Made by a program: the position numbers and the translations under genes | Source: Dyadobacter pollutisoli | GTDB lineage: Bacteria; Bacteroidota; Bacteroidia; Cytophagales; Spirosomataceae | Direction: 5' to 3' | DNA length: 64,000 bases | NCBI RefSeq assembly: GCF_026625565.1 | Contig: NZ_CP112998.1 | Span: 7,538,501 to 7,602,500, forward strand | The notes under the pieces: model-generated | Database searches by the model: none | What the model was told of the DNA's origin: nothing | What the model saw: only the letters and a program-made list of their open reading frames with translations | Shown: in pieces, positions 1 through 9,082 of the stretch | How positions within the stretch are numbered: position 1 is the stretch's first letter | Layout: each line of letters starts with the position of its first letter

Positions 1-331
1 GAGCCATTTCCTTTTGTACCAGGTAAACTGTATCCGTTTTTGCAACCGGAGCCGGCTGGTTTTTAATCACCTCGATCTGGTTCTGCAGATTTTTAACATC
101 GGAAACCAGGTGGTTGTTTTTTGACAGCTGGTTCACATACAGGAACGCCATCACCGTCGTCACCGAAGCAGCGGCAGCATAACCTACCCACGAACTGTAT
201 TGTTGCCAGAAAGTCGGCGGAGTGTGTGCGTGCATATAATTTTGCATGCGCGCCCAGTCCTGCTCATGAAAGTCTGGTTCGATACTCTCTAGTTTCCGGC
301 GTATAGTGTTCTCAAATTTATTAGTTTTCAT
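1..331 (-). CDS. putative anti-sigma factor, single-pass membrane protein (3' end outside window)
   Basis: This gene starts with ATG at 331 and runs off the left edge, so only about 110 residues are visible. The start overlaps the last 11 bases of the upstream ECF sigma gene, which suggests translational coupling. The visible protein has a basic, soluble N-terminus of about 45 residues, one hydrophobic segment at about residues 47-66 (rich in Ala, Val and Thr), and then a polar, coiled-coil-like stretch beginning around residue 70. In Bacteroidota a small one-TM protein directly coupled to an ECF sigma gene is usually an anti-sigma factor holding the sigma at the inner membrane. That role is inferred from position and topology; I see no conserved zinc-binding HxxxCxxC motif. 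Confidence 0.6.
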   Translation of the reverse strand, partial: MKTNKFENTIRRKLESIEPDFHEQDWARMQNYMHAHTPPTFWQQYSSWVGYAAAASVTTVMAFLYVNQLSKNNHLVSDVKNLQNQIEVIKNQPAPVAKTDTVYLVQKEMA

Positions 332-935
332 TTCCTCTGAATGACTTTACGGCCCAATCACTTGGGAAGAGATTTGGGTAATATTGTTTAATTAAATGCT
401 GCAAACGGGCGCGGGCACGAACGTAATGTGATCGTACCGTAGCTTCGTTAATTTGCAGCAAATCTGCTATTTCACGATGGTTGTAACCATCTACTACGTA
501 CAGCAGGAACACGTTTTTGTAAACAGGCTTTATCTGCTGGATCAGCTGAAGAATTTCATCCGCAGTGATCTGGCTTATTACATCTTCTTCAAATTTGGGG
601 TACGGCGCATCCTCCAGAGCAATTACATCCTCGCTATGCTTTTTATGTTTGCGGTAGTAGCTGATCGCCGTATTAACCATAATCGTTCGCAACCAAGCCT
701 TGAAAGGATGGTTGCAGTCATATTTTTCCAAATTATTAAAGACCTTCAGAAATCCCTCGTTCAATACCTCTTCGGCCTCCTCAGTAGTGGCGGTATAGCG
801 AAGGCAAATGCTTTTCGAATACCCGAAAAATTGTTTATAAAGATGCCGCTGCGCCTGGCTGTTGCCAGCGATGCATGCAGCCACGACCGAGTTGAAGTCG
901 TTTTCACTAAAGGATATTTTTCTTCCAAAAAGCAA
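321..935 (-). CDS. RNA polymerase sigma factor, ECF (sigma-70) family
   Basis: An ECF-type sigma factor of about 204 residues. Region 2 spans about residues 15-85, with the characteristic acidic/LNEGFLKVF helix that binds core polymerase and the -10 element. Region 4 (about 120-190) has a clear helix-turn-helix reading HREIADLLQINEATVRSHYVRAR. There is no ATG upstream of region 2: an in-frame TGA lies just before the ORF, so translation probably begins at TTG 935 or the CTG two codons earlier. The gene overlaps the next, putative anti-sigma gene by 11 bp, forming a sigma/anti-sigma operon. A TTTG-19-TAAT(T)n-TTTG promoter lies about 70 bp upstream. Such sigma factors usually answer envelope stress or extracellular signals; the signal here is unknown. 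Confidence 0.9.
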   Translation of the reverse strand: MLFGRKISFSENDFNSVVAACIAGNSQAQRHLYKQFFGYSKSICLRYTATTEEAEEVLNEGFLKVFNNLEKYDCNHPFKAWLRTIMVNTAISYYRKHKKHSEDVIALEDAPYPKFEEDVISQITADEILQLIQQIKPVYKNVFLLYVVDGYNHREIADLLQINEATVRSHYVRARARLQHLIKQYYPNLFPSDWAVKSFRGNEN

Positions 936-1006
936 AGTCAGGGTATCAAATTGTCAGGGATCGAATTACTTACTTAACACTTACGCCGTACTCGATCAAT
1001 ATGTTG

Positions 1007-1039
1007 CAAAAAATTACGAAAAAATATGGTGGTATCAAA
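1007..1039 (-). promoter_or_regulatory. candidate Bacteroidota promoter for the ECF sigma operon
   Basis: Read on the minus strand, TTTG (1039-1036) is followed after 19 bases by TAATTTTTTG (1016-1007). This resembles the Bacteroidota -33/-7 pattern TTTG-N19-TAnnTTTG with two extra bases in the -7 box. Transcription would begin near 1000 and give a leader of about 65 nt before the TTG start at 935. Confidence 0.4.
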
Positions 1040-1169
1040 AAGCGGGAAGTACAGCTTTTTGGGACTAAAAAATTGAGGAAAAATTGCCTGCTGGCTGCAA
1101 CAGTACATTCCCGGGAGGCGTAATCCCTAAAAACAGTTTTAAACATTCACAAAAACCCGTGAGTTGATC

Positions 1170-1784
1170 ATGAAAAAAATTTCACTTTTGCTGGTTGTTT
1201 TGACGAGCGTATGGTTTGCTGCTTGTCAGAAAGATGATGCGGCGAGTCCGGATGCAGTAGAGGAATCCTCTGATTTTGAAAATGTGGTAGAGTCGGCGGC
1301 GAGGTATTCGGTAGCTACGGATTCGGTTACGATTGGTAAATGCAAAGGTAAATTGACGGAAGTGGCGGTGGTAGATCTGGCAGCGCCCATTACAACGTAT
1401 ATCAGTACTACCTATCCGGGTTCTGAGATTAAGTATGCGGCCAAGGATCAGGCAGGTAAAGTGGTGGTAGCGATTACTTTGGCGGACGGTACTGCAAAGG
1501 GGCTGTTGTTTAATGCGGACGGTACCTTCAAGGAAGAATTGAAGCAACACGGGCATAAAGCCAAGCTTACTAAAATAGAAATTACTGCATTACCTTCCAC
1601 GATTACAGATTATATTACTTCGTCATATGCGGGTGCGACGATCAAGCTGGCCGCTACTAATGATGCAGGAGAGTATTTTGTAGGGATACTGCAGGACGAT
1701 AAAGTGAAGATATTGTTATTCAATGCAGACGGTACTTTCAATAAGGAATTGGAACAGCCGCTGAGAAGACATAAAAAGCATTAA
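1170..1784 (+). CDS. PepSY-like lipoprotein with two tandem repeats
   Basis: Start chosen at ATG 1170; a TTG six bases upstream is in frame but less likely. The product of about 204 residues begins with a basic/hydrophobic signal sequence and a lipobox ending FAAC near residue 20, so it should be lipidated and exported. After an acidic linker come two similar repeats (about residues 60-130 and 132-198). Each ends in an almost identical LLFNADGTF-(K/N)-EL segment, typical of PepSY-like/BLIP-like small beta-alpha domains of Bacteroidota periplasmic proteins. The C-terminus is short and strongly basic (RRHKKH). The neighbouring genes are unrelated. The family often inhibits peptidases or is of unknown role; no specific function can be assigned. 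Confidence 0.8.
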   Translation: MKKISLLLVVLTSVWFAACQKDDAASPDAVEESSDFENVVESAARYSVATDSVTIGKCKGKLTEVAVVDLAAPITTYISTTYPGSEIKYAAKDQAGKVVVAITLADGTAKGLLFNADGTFKEELKQHGHKAKLTKIEITALPSTITDYITSSYAGATIKLAATNDAGEYFVGILQDDKVKILLFNADGTFNKELEQPLRRHKKH

Positions 1785-1808
1785 AATCTTTTGTTAGGGG
1801 TGAGTTGG

Positions 1809-1848
1809 AATACGGCGCTGGATTTTCCGGCTCCGTATTTATTTTTTA
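1809..1848 (+). terminator. rho-independent terminator after the PepSY-like gene
   Basis: The arms AATACGG (1809-1815) and CCGTATT (1833-1839) enclose a further imperfect GC/GG-CC stem and are followed by ATTTTTT. It lies between the convergent PepSY-like and Lrp genes and overlaps the Lrp stop codon. Confidence 0.75.
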
Positions 1849-2315
1849 TCAGGCAGCATTTCCAATGCGGATGAATTTTTGATTTCTCCCATTACAAACA
1901 GGCTGTGCGTGCTCCCGATATTATCCAGTGACCCGAGTTTTTGCATTAAAAATTGCTGGTACTGCGACATATCGTCCACTACTACTTTTAATAAAAAATC
2001 GTAGTCTCCCGAAATATTAAAACACTCCATTACCTCGGGCATGGCCGAGATCGCCTTAACAAATTTCTCCCCCATTACCTTGGAATGCTCTTTGAGCGCA
2101 ATGTTGCAAAAGGCCATCAGCTTTTTCCCAACTTTCTCTCTATCAACAAGCGCGACGTATTTTTTGATAACCCCTTCTTTTTCGAGTCTTCTCACCCGTT
2201 CGTATACCGGCGTGTAGGAGAGGTTTAACTTTTCCGACAATTCCCGTGTTTTCAATGTAGCATCCTGTTGCAGGAAATGAAGGATTTTGGCGTCGGTATC
2301 ATCCAGATTATACAT
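1839..2315 (-). CDS. Lrp/AsnC family transcriptional regulator
   Basis: A 158-residue protein of the usual Lrp/AsnC length. Residues about 5-62 form the winged helix-turn-helix (LDDTDAKILHFLQQDA, then LSYTPVYERVRRLEKEGVIKKY). Residues about 68-145 form the AsnC/RAM ligand-binding ferredoxin-like domain, including the GDYDFLLKV strand that lines the effector site. It starts at ATG 2315 and is divergent from metH, with 193 bp between the start codons. Lrp-type proteins sense amino acids and often control adjacent amino-acid genes, so autoregulation and control of metH are plausible but inferred from position only. Confidence 0.9.
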   Translation of the reverse strand: MYNLDDTDAKILHFLQQDATLKTRELSEKLNLSYTPVYERVRRLEKEGVIKKYVALVDREKVGKKLMAFCNIALKEHSKVMGEKFVKAISAMPEVMECFNISGDYDFLLKVVVDDMSQYQQFLMQKLGSLDNIGSTHSLFVMGEIKNSSALEMLPDKK

Positions 2316-2415
2316 AGATAGAATATCTTTATTCAGTTTTAGTACGGGTCGAATATAGATAAATAATTTATCAGACTTGAAACTGATAGACTATTCGTCT
2401 GAATTTTTTGATTTT

Positions 2416-2446
2416 ATTGAACAAAACATCTATTGAGTTAAATTTG
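2416..2446 (+). promoter_or_regulatory. candidate promoter of metH
   Basis: ATTG (2416-2419) is followed by 19 bases and then TAAATTTG (2439-2446), an exact match to the Bacteroidota -7 box TAnnTTTG. The start site would fall near 2453, giving a leader of about 56 nt. I saw no SAM or cobalamin riboswitch fold in this short leader. Confidence 0.65.
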
Positions 2447-2508
2447 TGACATTGTAAGCCTCTGGCTTTTCCGGCGAGATATAATCAGTTAGTTAAAAGA
2501 GAAAATAA

Positions 2509-5500
2509 ATGGTAGCAACTCAAAAAGCAGATATCCGTGACATTCTGAAAACCCGCATTCTGGTACTTGACGGCGCTATGGGTACAATGATCCAACGTTA
2601 CAAATTGGAGGATCACGATTACAGGGGGGAACGGTTCAGTGATTGGCCGCAAGACATTAAGGGAAATAATGACCTGCTTTCATTAACCCGCCCTGATATC
2701 ATTAAAGAAATTCATGCCGCCTACTTTGAGGCAGGGGCGGACATTGCAGAAACCAATACTTTTTCGGGGACTACCATTGCCATGGCCGATTACGGCATGG
2801 AGGCGCTGGTGTATGAGCTCAATTTTGAGTCAGCACGACTGGCTCGCGAAGTAGCGGATACTTTCACTGAAAATGAACCCGACAAACCAAGATTTGTAGC
2901 CGGTTCTATCGGGCCGACTAACCGTACTGCTTCGTTATCGCCGGATGTAAATAATCCGGGATTTCGTGCTATCAGCTTTGATCAGCTCGTGGAGGCATAT
3001 TATGAGCAGGTAAAAGGCTTAACCGACGGAGGTTGCGACTTGCTGCTTGTTGAAACGATTTTTGATACTTTGAATGCAAAAGCAGCGCTTTTTGCAATAG
3101 ATAAATTTTTTACGGACGCCAAAAACGGAAAAGTTGAGAGACTACCGTCATGGAGAGTTGCTGAGGGCGAGGCATTGCCTATCATGATTTCCGGAACCAT
3201 TACCGATGCGTCGGGACGTACATTGTCGGGGCAAACTACCGAAGCGTTTCTGACTTCTGTTTCGCATTTGCCGCTTCTATCGGTTGGCTTGAACTGTGCG
3301 TTAGGTGCCGACCTAATGCGGCCATATGTGCAGATTCTGGCAAAAGAGTCACCTTTTTACACATCTGCCCACCCGAATGCAGGCTTGCCTAATGAAATGG
3401 GCGAATACGACGAAACACCGGAGCAAATGGGTGAGGTGATTGACGGATTTTTGAGGGACAATCTGATCAATATCATTGGTGGATGCTGCGGGACTACGCC
3501 TGGACACATTCGGGTGATTGCGGACCTTGCAAAAAAGTACAGCCCAAGATCATTACCTGCGGCCGATACAGTAATGAAGCTGTCGGGGCTCGAACCGGTG
3601 AAAATCACTGAGCTGACCAATTTTGTGAACATTGGTGAGCGTTGTAACGTAACTGGTTCGAAGAAATTTGCCAGGCTGATCCGCGAAGGTAAATACGACG
3701 AAGCACTTACTATAGCCCGTGAGCAGGTGGAAAGCGGCGCGCAGGTGATCGATGTCAACCTGGACGAAGGGATGATCGATGGTGTGGAGGCTATGAAGAC
3801 TTTTGTGAACCTTATTGCGTCTGAACCCGATATTTCCAAAGTTCCGCTCATGATCGATTCTTCCAAATGGGAAGTGATTGAATCGGGTTTGAAGTGTGTA
3901 CAAGGTAAGTCCATTGTAAACTCTATTTCGCTGAAAGAGGGTGAGGAGAAATTCAAAGAGTCGGCAAGGACGGTACTTCGCTATGGCGCTGCCACTGTGG
4001 TAATGGCATTCGATGAGCAAGGTCAGGCGGATAATTTTGAACGAAGAAAAGAAATTTGCGCCAGGGCATATCGAATTTTGGTGGATGAAGTAGGATTCCC
4101 GGCCGAAGACATCATTTTTGACCCGAACATTCTGACCGTGGCGACCGGTATGGAAGAGCATAACAACTATGCGGTTGACTTCATCAATACGGTTCGCTGG
4201 ATCAAGGAGAACCTGCCGCATGCAAAAGTATCGGGTGGTGTTTCCAATGTGTCGTTTAGCTTCCGAGGCAATGAACCTGTTCGTGAGGCGATCCATACTG
4301 CGTTTTTGTACCACGCGATCAAGGCTGGAATGGATATGGGAATTGTGAATGCAGCGCAAATTGGCATTTACGATGAAATACCAAAAGACGTTTTGGAGTT
4401 AGTGGAAGACGTGCTTCTAAACCGTCGTCCTGATTCTACCGAGCGTTTGGTAACATACGCAGAAACTGTAAAGGACAAAGGGAAAACGCAAACCGGCCCG
4501 GATCTGACCTGGCGACTGTTGCCAATTAAGGAACGTATTTCACATGCATTGGTAAAAGGGATTTCGGATTATATAGATGAGGATACGGAGGAATGCCGGC
4601 ATTTATTCAGCAGGCCATTAGAGGTGATTGAGGGCCCTTTGATGGACGGGATGAGTATTGTAGGTGATTTGTTCGGTGAGGGTAAAATGTTCCTGCCACA
4701 GGTTGTTAAGTCTGCAAGGGTGATGAAAAAAGCGGTTGCCTACTTGCAGCCATTTATCGAAGCTGAAAAAAGCGAGGGCAGTAATTCTGCTGGTAAAATT
4801 TTGCTCGCAACCGTAAAAGGTGATGTTCATGACATTGGAAAAAATATCGTGGGCGTCGTGTTGGGTTGCAATAACTACGAGATCATTGATCTTGGGGTAA
4901 TGGTGCCTACGGACAAAATCCTCGCAGCGGCGCTTGAACATAATGTTGATATCATTGGTCTTTCGGGATTGATTACGCCTTCATTGGATGAAATGGTCGG
5001 TGTGGCAAAAGAAATGGAGCGCCGGAATTTCAAAATGCCATTGCTGATCGGCGGCGCAACCACTTCCAGGATACATACGGCCGTAAAAATCGATCCGAAT
5101 TACTCAGGTGCGGTCATTCACGTGCTCGACGCTTCACGCTCGGTACCGGTCGCAGGCAAGCTGATTCAGAGCGATCAAAGCCAGGCAGATGTATTGCTAA
5201 ACATCAAAGCAGAATACGCCAAACTTCGTGACGATCACGCGAAAAGAGGAGGTGAAAAAGCGCATGTTGCCATTGACAAGGCCCGAAATAATAAGGCAAA
5301 AATCGATTGGAGTAATTTCAAAGCCACCAAGCCGCAATTTTTGGGAACAAGGGTTTATGACGACTACGAACTAGCCGATATTGCCAAATACATTGACTGG
5401 ACGCCATTCTTCCAGACCTGGCAGCTGCACGGCAAGTATCCCAAGATATTTGAAGACAAAGTGGTTGGCGCGGAAGCAATGAAGCTTTTTGAAGACGCTG

Positions 5501-6333
5501 CGGTACTCTTGGGAGAGATCATTCGTGATAAAACTTTGAAAGCGAAGGCGGTAATTGGTTTCTGGCCTGCCAATTCTATCCAGGACGACATTGTGCTGCA
5601 TCATTTTGAGGAACAATCCCGTGAGGTTGCCTGTGAGAGACACGGTTCGCATCAGCACATAGAATACAAGATCAGCCAGAAAGGATTGGAGAATCTGAAT
5701 GCGGGAGAATTGGTTGCCGACACGGCAGTGGTTCTTCATCATTTGAGGCAACAAAGCCAGAAAGCATCCAACCTGCCCAACTATTGCCTTTCAGACTTTG
5801 TGGCGCCATTGGAAACAGGGCAGACGGATTATGTAGGTGGATTTGCAGTAACTGCCGGGATCGGAATAGAGGCGCTTCTTGATAAATACGAAAAAGACCA
5901 CGACGACTACAATAGCATTATGGTGAAAGCACTAGCCGACAGGTTGGTGGAAGCGCTTGCCGAGTTGATGCACGAGCGGGTCCGTAAGGAATTATGGGGC
6001 TACGTTGATAGTGAAGATCTGACAAATGAAGACCTCATTAAGGAAGCATATATGGGTATCCGTCCGGCACCTGGCTATCCTGCCTGCCCGGACCATACTG
6101 AAAAGCGAATGCTGTTCGATTTACTGGGTGCTGAACAACTGGGTATCACCCTCACGGAAAGCTATGCTATGTACCCCGCAAGTAGTGTGAGTGGCTGGTA
6201 TTTCTCCCATCCGGAAAGCAGGTATTTCCCTGTGGGTAAGATATTTAAGGATCAGGTGGAGGACTATGCAAGAAGAAAAAATATGCCGCTTGAAGAAATT
6301 GAAAAATGGCTTTCGCCGGTTTTAGGATATTAA
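2509..6333 (+). CDS. metH: cobalamin-dependent methionine synthase
   Basis: Transfers the methyl group from methyltetrahydrofolate via methylcobalamin to homocysteine, making methionine. All four modules are present in 1274 residues, slightly longer than E. coli MetH. The homocysteine-binding barrel has zinc ligands Cys263, Cys326 and Cys327 (GLNC and GGCCGT). The pterin-binding barrel spans about 365-640. The cap plus cobalamin-binding Rossmann domain carries the base-off motif Asp772-x-His774-x-x-Gly777. The C-terminal AdoMet activation domain has RPAPGYPACPDH from residue 1185. No module is split off, unlike some bacteria where the activation domain is separate. It is transcribed alone from the promoter at 2416-2446 and ends at a strong terminator. 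Confidence 0.98.
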   Translation: MVATQKADIRDILKTRILVLDGAMGTMIQRYKLEDHDYRGERFSDWPQDIKGNNDLLSLTRPDIIKEIHAAYFEAGADIAETNTFSGTTIAMADYGMEALVYELNFESARLAREVADTFTENEPDKPRFVAGSIGPTNRTASLSPDVNNPGFRAISFDQLVEAYYEQVKGLTDGGCDLLLVETIFDTLNAKAALFAIDKFFTDAKNGKVERLPSWRVAEGEALPIMISGTITDASGRTLSGQTTEAFLTSVSHLPLLSVGLNCALGADLMRPYVQILAKESPFYTSAHPNAGLPNEMGEYDETPEQMGEVIDGFLRDNLINIIGGCCGTTPGHIRVIADLAKKYSPRSLPAADTVMKLSGLEPVKITELTNFVNIGERCNVTGSKKFARLIREGKYDEALTIAREQVESGAQVIDVNLDEGMIDGVEAMKTFVNLIASEPDISKVPLMIDSSKWEVIESGLKCVQGKSIVNSISLKEGEEKFKESARTVLRYGAATVVMAFDEQGQADNFERRKEICARAYRILVDEVGFPAEDIIFDPNILTVATGMEEHNNYAVDFINTVRWIKENLPHAKVSGGVSNVSFSFRGNEPVREAIHTAFLYHAIKAGMDMGIVNAAQIGIYDEIPKDVLELVEDVLLNRRPDSTERLVTYAETVKDKGKTQTGPDLTWRLLPIKERISHALVKGISDYIDEDTEECRHLFSRPLEVIEGPLMDGMSIVGDLFGEGKMFLPQVVKSARVMKKAVAYLQPFIEAEKSEGSNSAGKILLATVKGDVHDIGKNIVGVVLGCNNYEIIDLGVMVPTDKILAAALEHNVDIIGLSGLITPSLDEMVGVAKEMERRNFKMPLLIGGATTSRIHTAVKIDPNYSGAVIHVLDASRSVPVAGKLIQSDQSQADVLLNIKAEYAKLRDDHAKRGGEKAHVAIDKARNNKAKIDWSNFKATKPQFLGTRVYDDYELADIAKYIDWTPFFQTWQLHGKYPKIFEDKVVGAEAMKLFEDAAVLLGEIIRDKTLKAKAVIGFWPANSIQDDIVLHHFEEQSREVACERHGSHQHIEYKISQKGLENLNAGELVADTAVVLHHLRQQSQKASNLPNYCLSDFVAPLETGQTDYVGGFAVTAGIGIEALLDKYEKDHDDYNSIMVKALADRLVEALAELMHERVRKELWGYVDSEDLTNEDLIKEAYMGIRPAPGYPACPDHTEKRMLFDLLGAEQLGITLTESYAMYPASSVSGWYFSHPESRYFPVGKIFKDQVEDYARRKNMPLEEIEKWLSPVLGY

Positions 6334-6358
6334 TTCAAAGTAGTAATCGGGTTCATGT

Positions 6359-6389
6359 GGAGAACGGTCTTTACCGTTCTCCTTTTTTT
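6359..6389 (+). terminator. rho-independent terminator of metH
   Basis: A perfect 10-bp stem (GGAGAACGGT / ACCGTTCTCC) with a 4-nt loop is followed by seven T. It begins 26 bases after the metH stop codon. Confidence 0.93.
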
Positions 6390-6465
6390 GTGCCCGAAAT
6401 ATAATTTTTTTAGACAAAGGACGTATTTAAGTGGAACCACGTACTATAATCAGGTATTTATACTC

Positions 6466-6496
6466 TATTTTTTAAATACTTTAACTGAGATATTTG
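6466..6496 (+). promoter_or_regulatory. candidate promoter of the NTF2-like gene
   Basis: GATATTTG (6489-6496) differs by one base from TAnnTTTG and has a weak TATT -33 box 19 bases upstream. The start site would be near 6503, 29 nt before the ATG at 6532. Confidence 0.4.
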
Positions 6497-6531
6497 TAAC
6501 CAGATCCCAGAGAAGATAATATCTATTAGCC

Positions 6532-7080
6532 ATGAAAAGAAATATTTCCGTATTCATCCTACTTATCCTTCTAGCCTCTTCGTTCAAATACAGAACAAAA
6601 GCCAGGGAGGTCAACCAAAATGTCGTCACTGCCGGTTATAGCAGCGCAAGCCCTCAAAAAACTTTCCCGGTTGAATCATTCAATGCTGCCATTGAGAAGT
6701 TGCAACAAGCAAATAGTGAACTTTCAAAAGGCAATCCTGACCTCGCCAAATCAATGTGGTCACATAAAGAAGACGTGACTATTTTCGATGAAAAGGCAGT
6801 GGGCGAAATTAAAGGATGGCAGGCCGTTGAGGCTACATTAAATGCGACGAGCAAACAACTGTCGAAAGAATCAACATACACTTTTGAAAAGATAGCAAGC
6901 CATGAAGCTGCTGGCCAGGGTTATCTGTTACAAAAAGAGCACTACAAGCTTGCAAACGGAAGGGTAATCGACCTGCATGTAACGGTTTTGTTTCGCAAAG
7001 AAGCCAACTCATGGAAGATCATTCACCGTCAATCGGATCTTTCCGCTTCCGCCAGGGAATCAGACAAATCAAGCAAATAA
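6532..7080 (+). CDS. secreted NTF2-like (SnoaL/DUF4440-type) protein
   Basis: A 182-residue protein with a basic/hydrophobic signal sequence in the first 20-24 residues, probably exported. Residues about 45-170 look like an NTF2-fold domain: a first helix (AIEKLQQANSELSKGNPD), a WSHKEDVTIFD strand, then G-WQAVEATL, and a closing pair of strands ending in W-KIIHRQSD. This arrangement is typical of SnoaL-3/DUF4440 proteins. Members bind small hydrophobic ligands or act as cone-shaped enzymes; no catalytic residues stand out, so the function is unassigned. It is monocistronic, with its own candidate promoter. Confidence 0.7.
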   Translation: MKRNISVFILLILLASSFKYRTKAREVNQNVVTAGYSSASPQKTFPVESFNAAIEKLQQANSELSKGNPDLAKSMWSHKEDVTIFDEKAVGEIKGWQAVEATLNATSKQLSKESTYTFEKIASHEAAGQGYLLQKEHYKLANGRVIDLHVTVLFRKEANSWKIIHRQSDLSASARESDKSSK

Positions 7081-7099
7081 TTGGGCTCATTCCTGATAT

Positions 7100-7130
7100 T
7101 TTGAGTCATAGGTAACTTACAAGTATTTTG
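7100..7130 (+). promoter_or_regulatory. candidate promoter of the nucleoside transporter gene
   Basis: TTTG (7100-7103), 20 bases, then TATTTTG (7124-7130), close to the Bacteroidota pattern though one base short. A TTATTTTG 4-11 bases further on is an alternative -7 box. Confidence 0.35.
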
Positions 7131-7174
7131 TTGTTATTTTGCACCTTTGGCAAAAAAGTGACAACGGAATATTT

Positions 7175-8413
7175 ATGGAAAGATTTACGGGACTGCTAGG
7201 TATTATTTTGATTCTTGGCATTGCCTTCGCAATGTCGAACAACAGAAAAGCAATTAATTACCGAACAGTAGGCGTAGGGCTTGCACTTCAATTCGGACTT
7301 GCCGTTTTCATTCTCCGTACAGATATAGGTCAGGCCATTTTTCAATGGCTGGGCGAAAAAGTTCAGAAATTACTTTCCTTCTCAGATAAGGGTGCCGATT
7401 TTGTTTTTAGTACGCTTGTGCGGCCTGATCTCATGCAACGCGCTTTCGGTCCGGGGAACGACTTTGTATTCTTTTTCAAGATTATTCCTACCATCATTTT
7501 TGTTGCTGTTTTAGTCAACATGCTGTATCACCTTGGCATCATGCAAAGGGTAGTCTCTCTCATTGCAAGATTGGTTTACTGGTTAATGGGCGTCAGCGGG
7601 GTCGAAGCACTTTCAAACGTAGCCAGCACTTTTGTAGGCCAGGTAGAAGCACAGATTATGATCAAGCCTTATCTTAAGAATATGACTAATTCTGAGTTAA
7701 TGGCTTCTATGACAGGTAGTTTTGCCTGTATTGCCGGAGGGGTTATGGCAGTCTATATTTCATTGGGCGTACCTGCACCTTACCTTATTGCTGCCAGTTT
7801 AATGGCAGCGCCAGGCGCATTAGTTATTTCAAAAATAGTTTTTCCTGAAACTCTCCAGTCAGACGCAAAAGGTGCTGTCAAATTAGAGATCCAGAAAACG
7901 CATGCTAATTTGCTCGATGCTATCGCGGCCGGTGCCAGCGAAGGTTTAAAAGTGGGTTTCAATGTAATTGCGATGTTAATTGGCTTCATAGCACTTGTTG
8001 CGTTGCTTGATTATCTGTTGGGTTACATTGGAGGATTGCTTTCTTTCCCGCAACTGAGCTTCAATTACATTTTAGGAAAGGTTTTTTCCATTTTTGCCTG
8101 GGCTATGGGCGTACCGGCAAAGGATATTGAGGCTGCCGGCTCGCTAATGGGGACAAAAATGGTGATCAACGAGTTTGTCGCCTATCTCGATATGGTGAAG
8201 ATGAAAGATACATTGGATCACAAAACCATTGTGATAACCAGTTTTGCATTGTGCGGATTTGCTAATTTTAGCTCCATTGCGATCCAGGTAGGAGGTATTG
8301 GTGAACTCGCACCCTCACGTCGCGCCGATTTGGCCCGATTAGGATTTAAAGCGCTGATCTGCGGTACTTTGGCTTCCTATATGTCCGCGACGCTGGCTGG
8401 TTTATTGTTGTAA
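7175..8413 (+). CDS. concentrative nucleoside transporter (NupC/CNT family)
   Basis: An integral inner-membrane symporter of 412 residues that takes up nucleosides with Na+ or H+. The start is taken as ATG 7175; a TTG 36 bases upstream is in frame but would lie in the promoter. Hydrophobic segments fill most of the protein: a pair near the N-terminus, and the core with the GVEALSNVASTFVGQVEAQIMIKPYL segment that is a hallmark of CNT transporters. The C-terminal half carries KMVINEFVAYLDM and GFANFSSIAIQVGGIG, matching the family's second substrate-binding region. It stands alone and meets the response regulator gene tail to tail, with 3 bp between stop codons. Confidence 0.9.
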   Translation: MERFTGLLGIILILGIAFAMSNNRKAINYRTVGVGLALQFGLAVFILRTDIGQAIFQWLGEKVQKLLSFSDKGADFVFSTLVRPDLMQRAFGPGNDFVFFFKIIPTIIFVAVLVNMLYHLGIMQRVVSLIARLVYWLMGVSGVEALSNVASTFVGQVEAQIMIKPYLKNMTNSELMASMTGSFACIAGGVMAVYISLGVPAPYLIAASLMAAPGALVISKIVFPETLQSDAKGAVKLEIQKTHANLLDAIAAGASEGLKVGFNVIAMLIGFIALVALLDYLLGYIGGLLSFPQLSFNYILGKVFSIFAWAMGVPAKDIEAAGSLMGTKMVINEFVAYLDMVKMKDTLDHKTIVITSFALCGFANFSSIAIQVGGIGELAPSRRADLARLGFKALICGTLASYMSATLAGLLL

Positions 8414-8416
8414 AAT

Positions 8417-9064
8417 TTAAACCTCGAACAGTTTCAGCCGGATCGCTTCCAGTACCATTCCCACGCGGCTTTTTACATTCATTTTTTGAAAGACCGATTC
8501 CCTGTAACCATCAACGGTTCTGGGACTTACGCACATTTTGTCGGCAATCTCCGCGTAAGTCAGGTCGCTGCACGAAAGTTTGATAAACTGTGTCTCCCGC
8601 TCATTCAATCCTAACAGGTCCAGCGGGTTTTGGAACGTTTCCGGGTTGAGGCTTTTAATGAGCTGGCTGGTAATGTATTCTGTGTAGTAAAATCCTTTTT
8701 GAACGATAGAATCCAACGCTTGTTTGAGTTCATGCGGTTTGCAGCCTTTCAGCAAATAGCCACCGGCACCATTGCGGAGCATTTTGACGATCGACTCCTC
8801 TTTGTCATTCATTGAAAGTGCAAGTATCTTAATCTCCGGATAGTTGTTTTTTAGCCAGAGCGCCGTCTCATAGCCGTCCATTTCCGGCATATTAATGTCC
8901 AGTAGAACAATGTCAGGGACCATGTTCAGCTTGATGCGTTGAATTAGCTCTTTGCCACCCAACACCTCGTAAAGGACATCGTAATCTTCATATTTTTGAA
9001 CCAATCCCGATAGGGCTTTGGCCATTAGTTCATGATCATCAACTATTGCGATGGTAGTTTTCAT
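8417..9064 (-). CDS. LuxR/NarL-type response regulator
   Basis: A 215-residue two-component response regulator. The receiver domain (1-120) has the acidic pocket at Asp9/Asp10, phosphoacceptor Asp56 in VLLDINMPEMDG, Ser/Thr near 83 and Lys near 105. The C-terminal LuxR helix-turn-helix (about 148-210) reads LNERETQFIKL ... TYAEIADKMCVSPRTVDGYRESVFQKM. It is the last gene of a minus-strand operon: unknown protein, membrane protein, histidine kinase, regulator, with 18 bp to the kinase. It should be phosphorylated by that kinase and bind DNA as a dimer; the regulon is unknown. Confidence 0.95.
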   Translation of the reverse strand: MKTTIAIVDDHELMAKALSGLVQKYEDYDVLYEVLGGKELIQRIKLNMVPDIVLLDINMPEMDGYETALWLKNNYPEIKILALSMNDKEESIVKMLRNGAGGYLLKGCKPHELKQALDSIVQKGFYYTEYITSQLIKSLNPETFQNPLDLLGLNERETQFIKLSCSDLTYAEIADKMCVSPRTVDGYRESVFQKMNVKSRVGMVLEAIRLKLFEV

Positions 9065-9082
9065 GGTTTTAAATTTATAGAA

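Noticed and set aside
453..977. 174-residue frame opposite the ECF sigma factor
   Set aside because: Antisense to conserved sigma regions 2 and 4.
2316..2508. SAM or cobalamin riboswitch before metH
   Set aside because: The leader is only about 56 nt from the predicted start site and shows no conserved riboswitch core.
3357..4359. Long antisense frames within metH (199 and 268 residues)
   Set aside because: Overlap conserved MetH domains; composition is that of a reverse-frame shadow.
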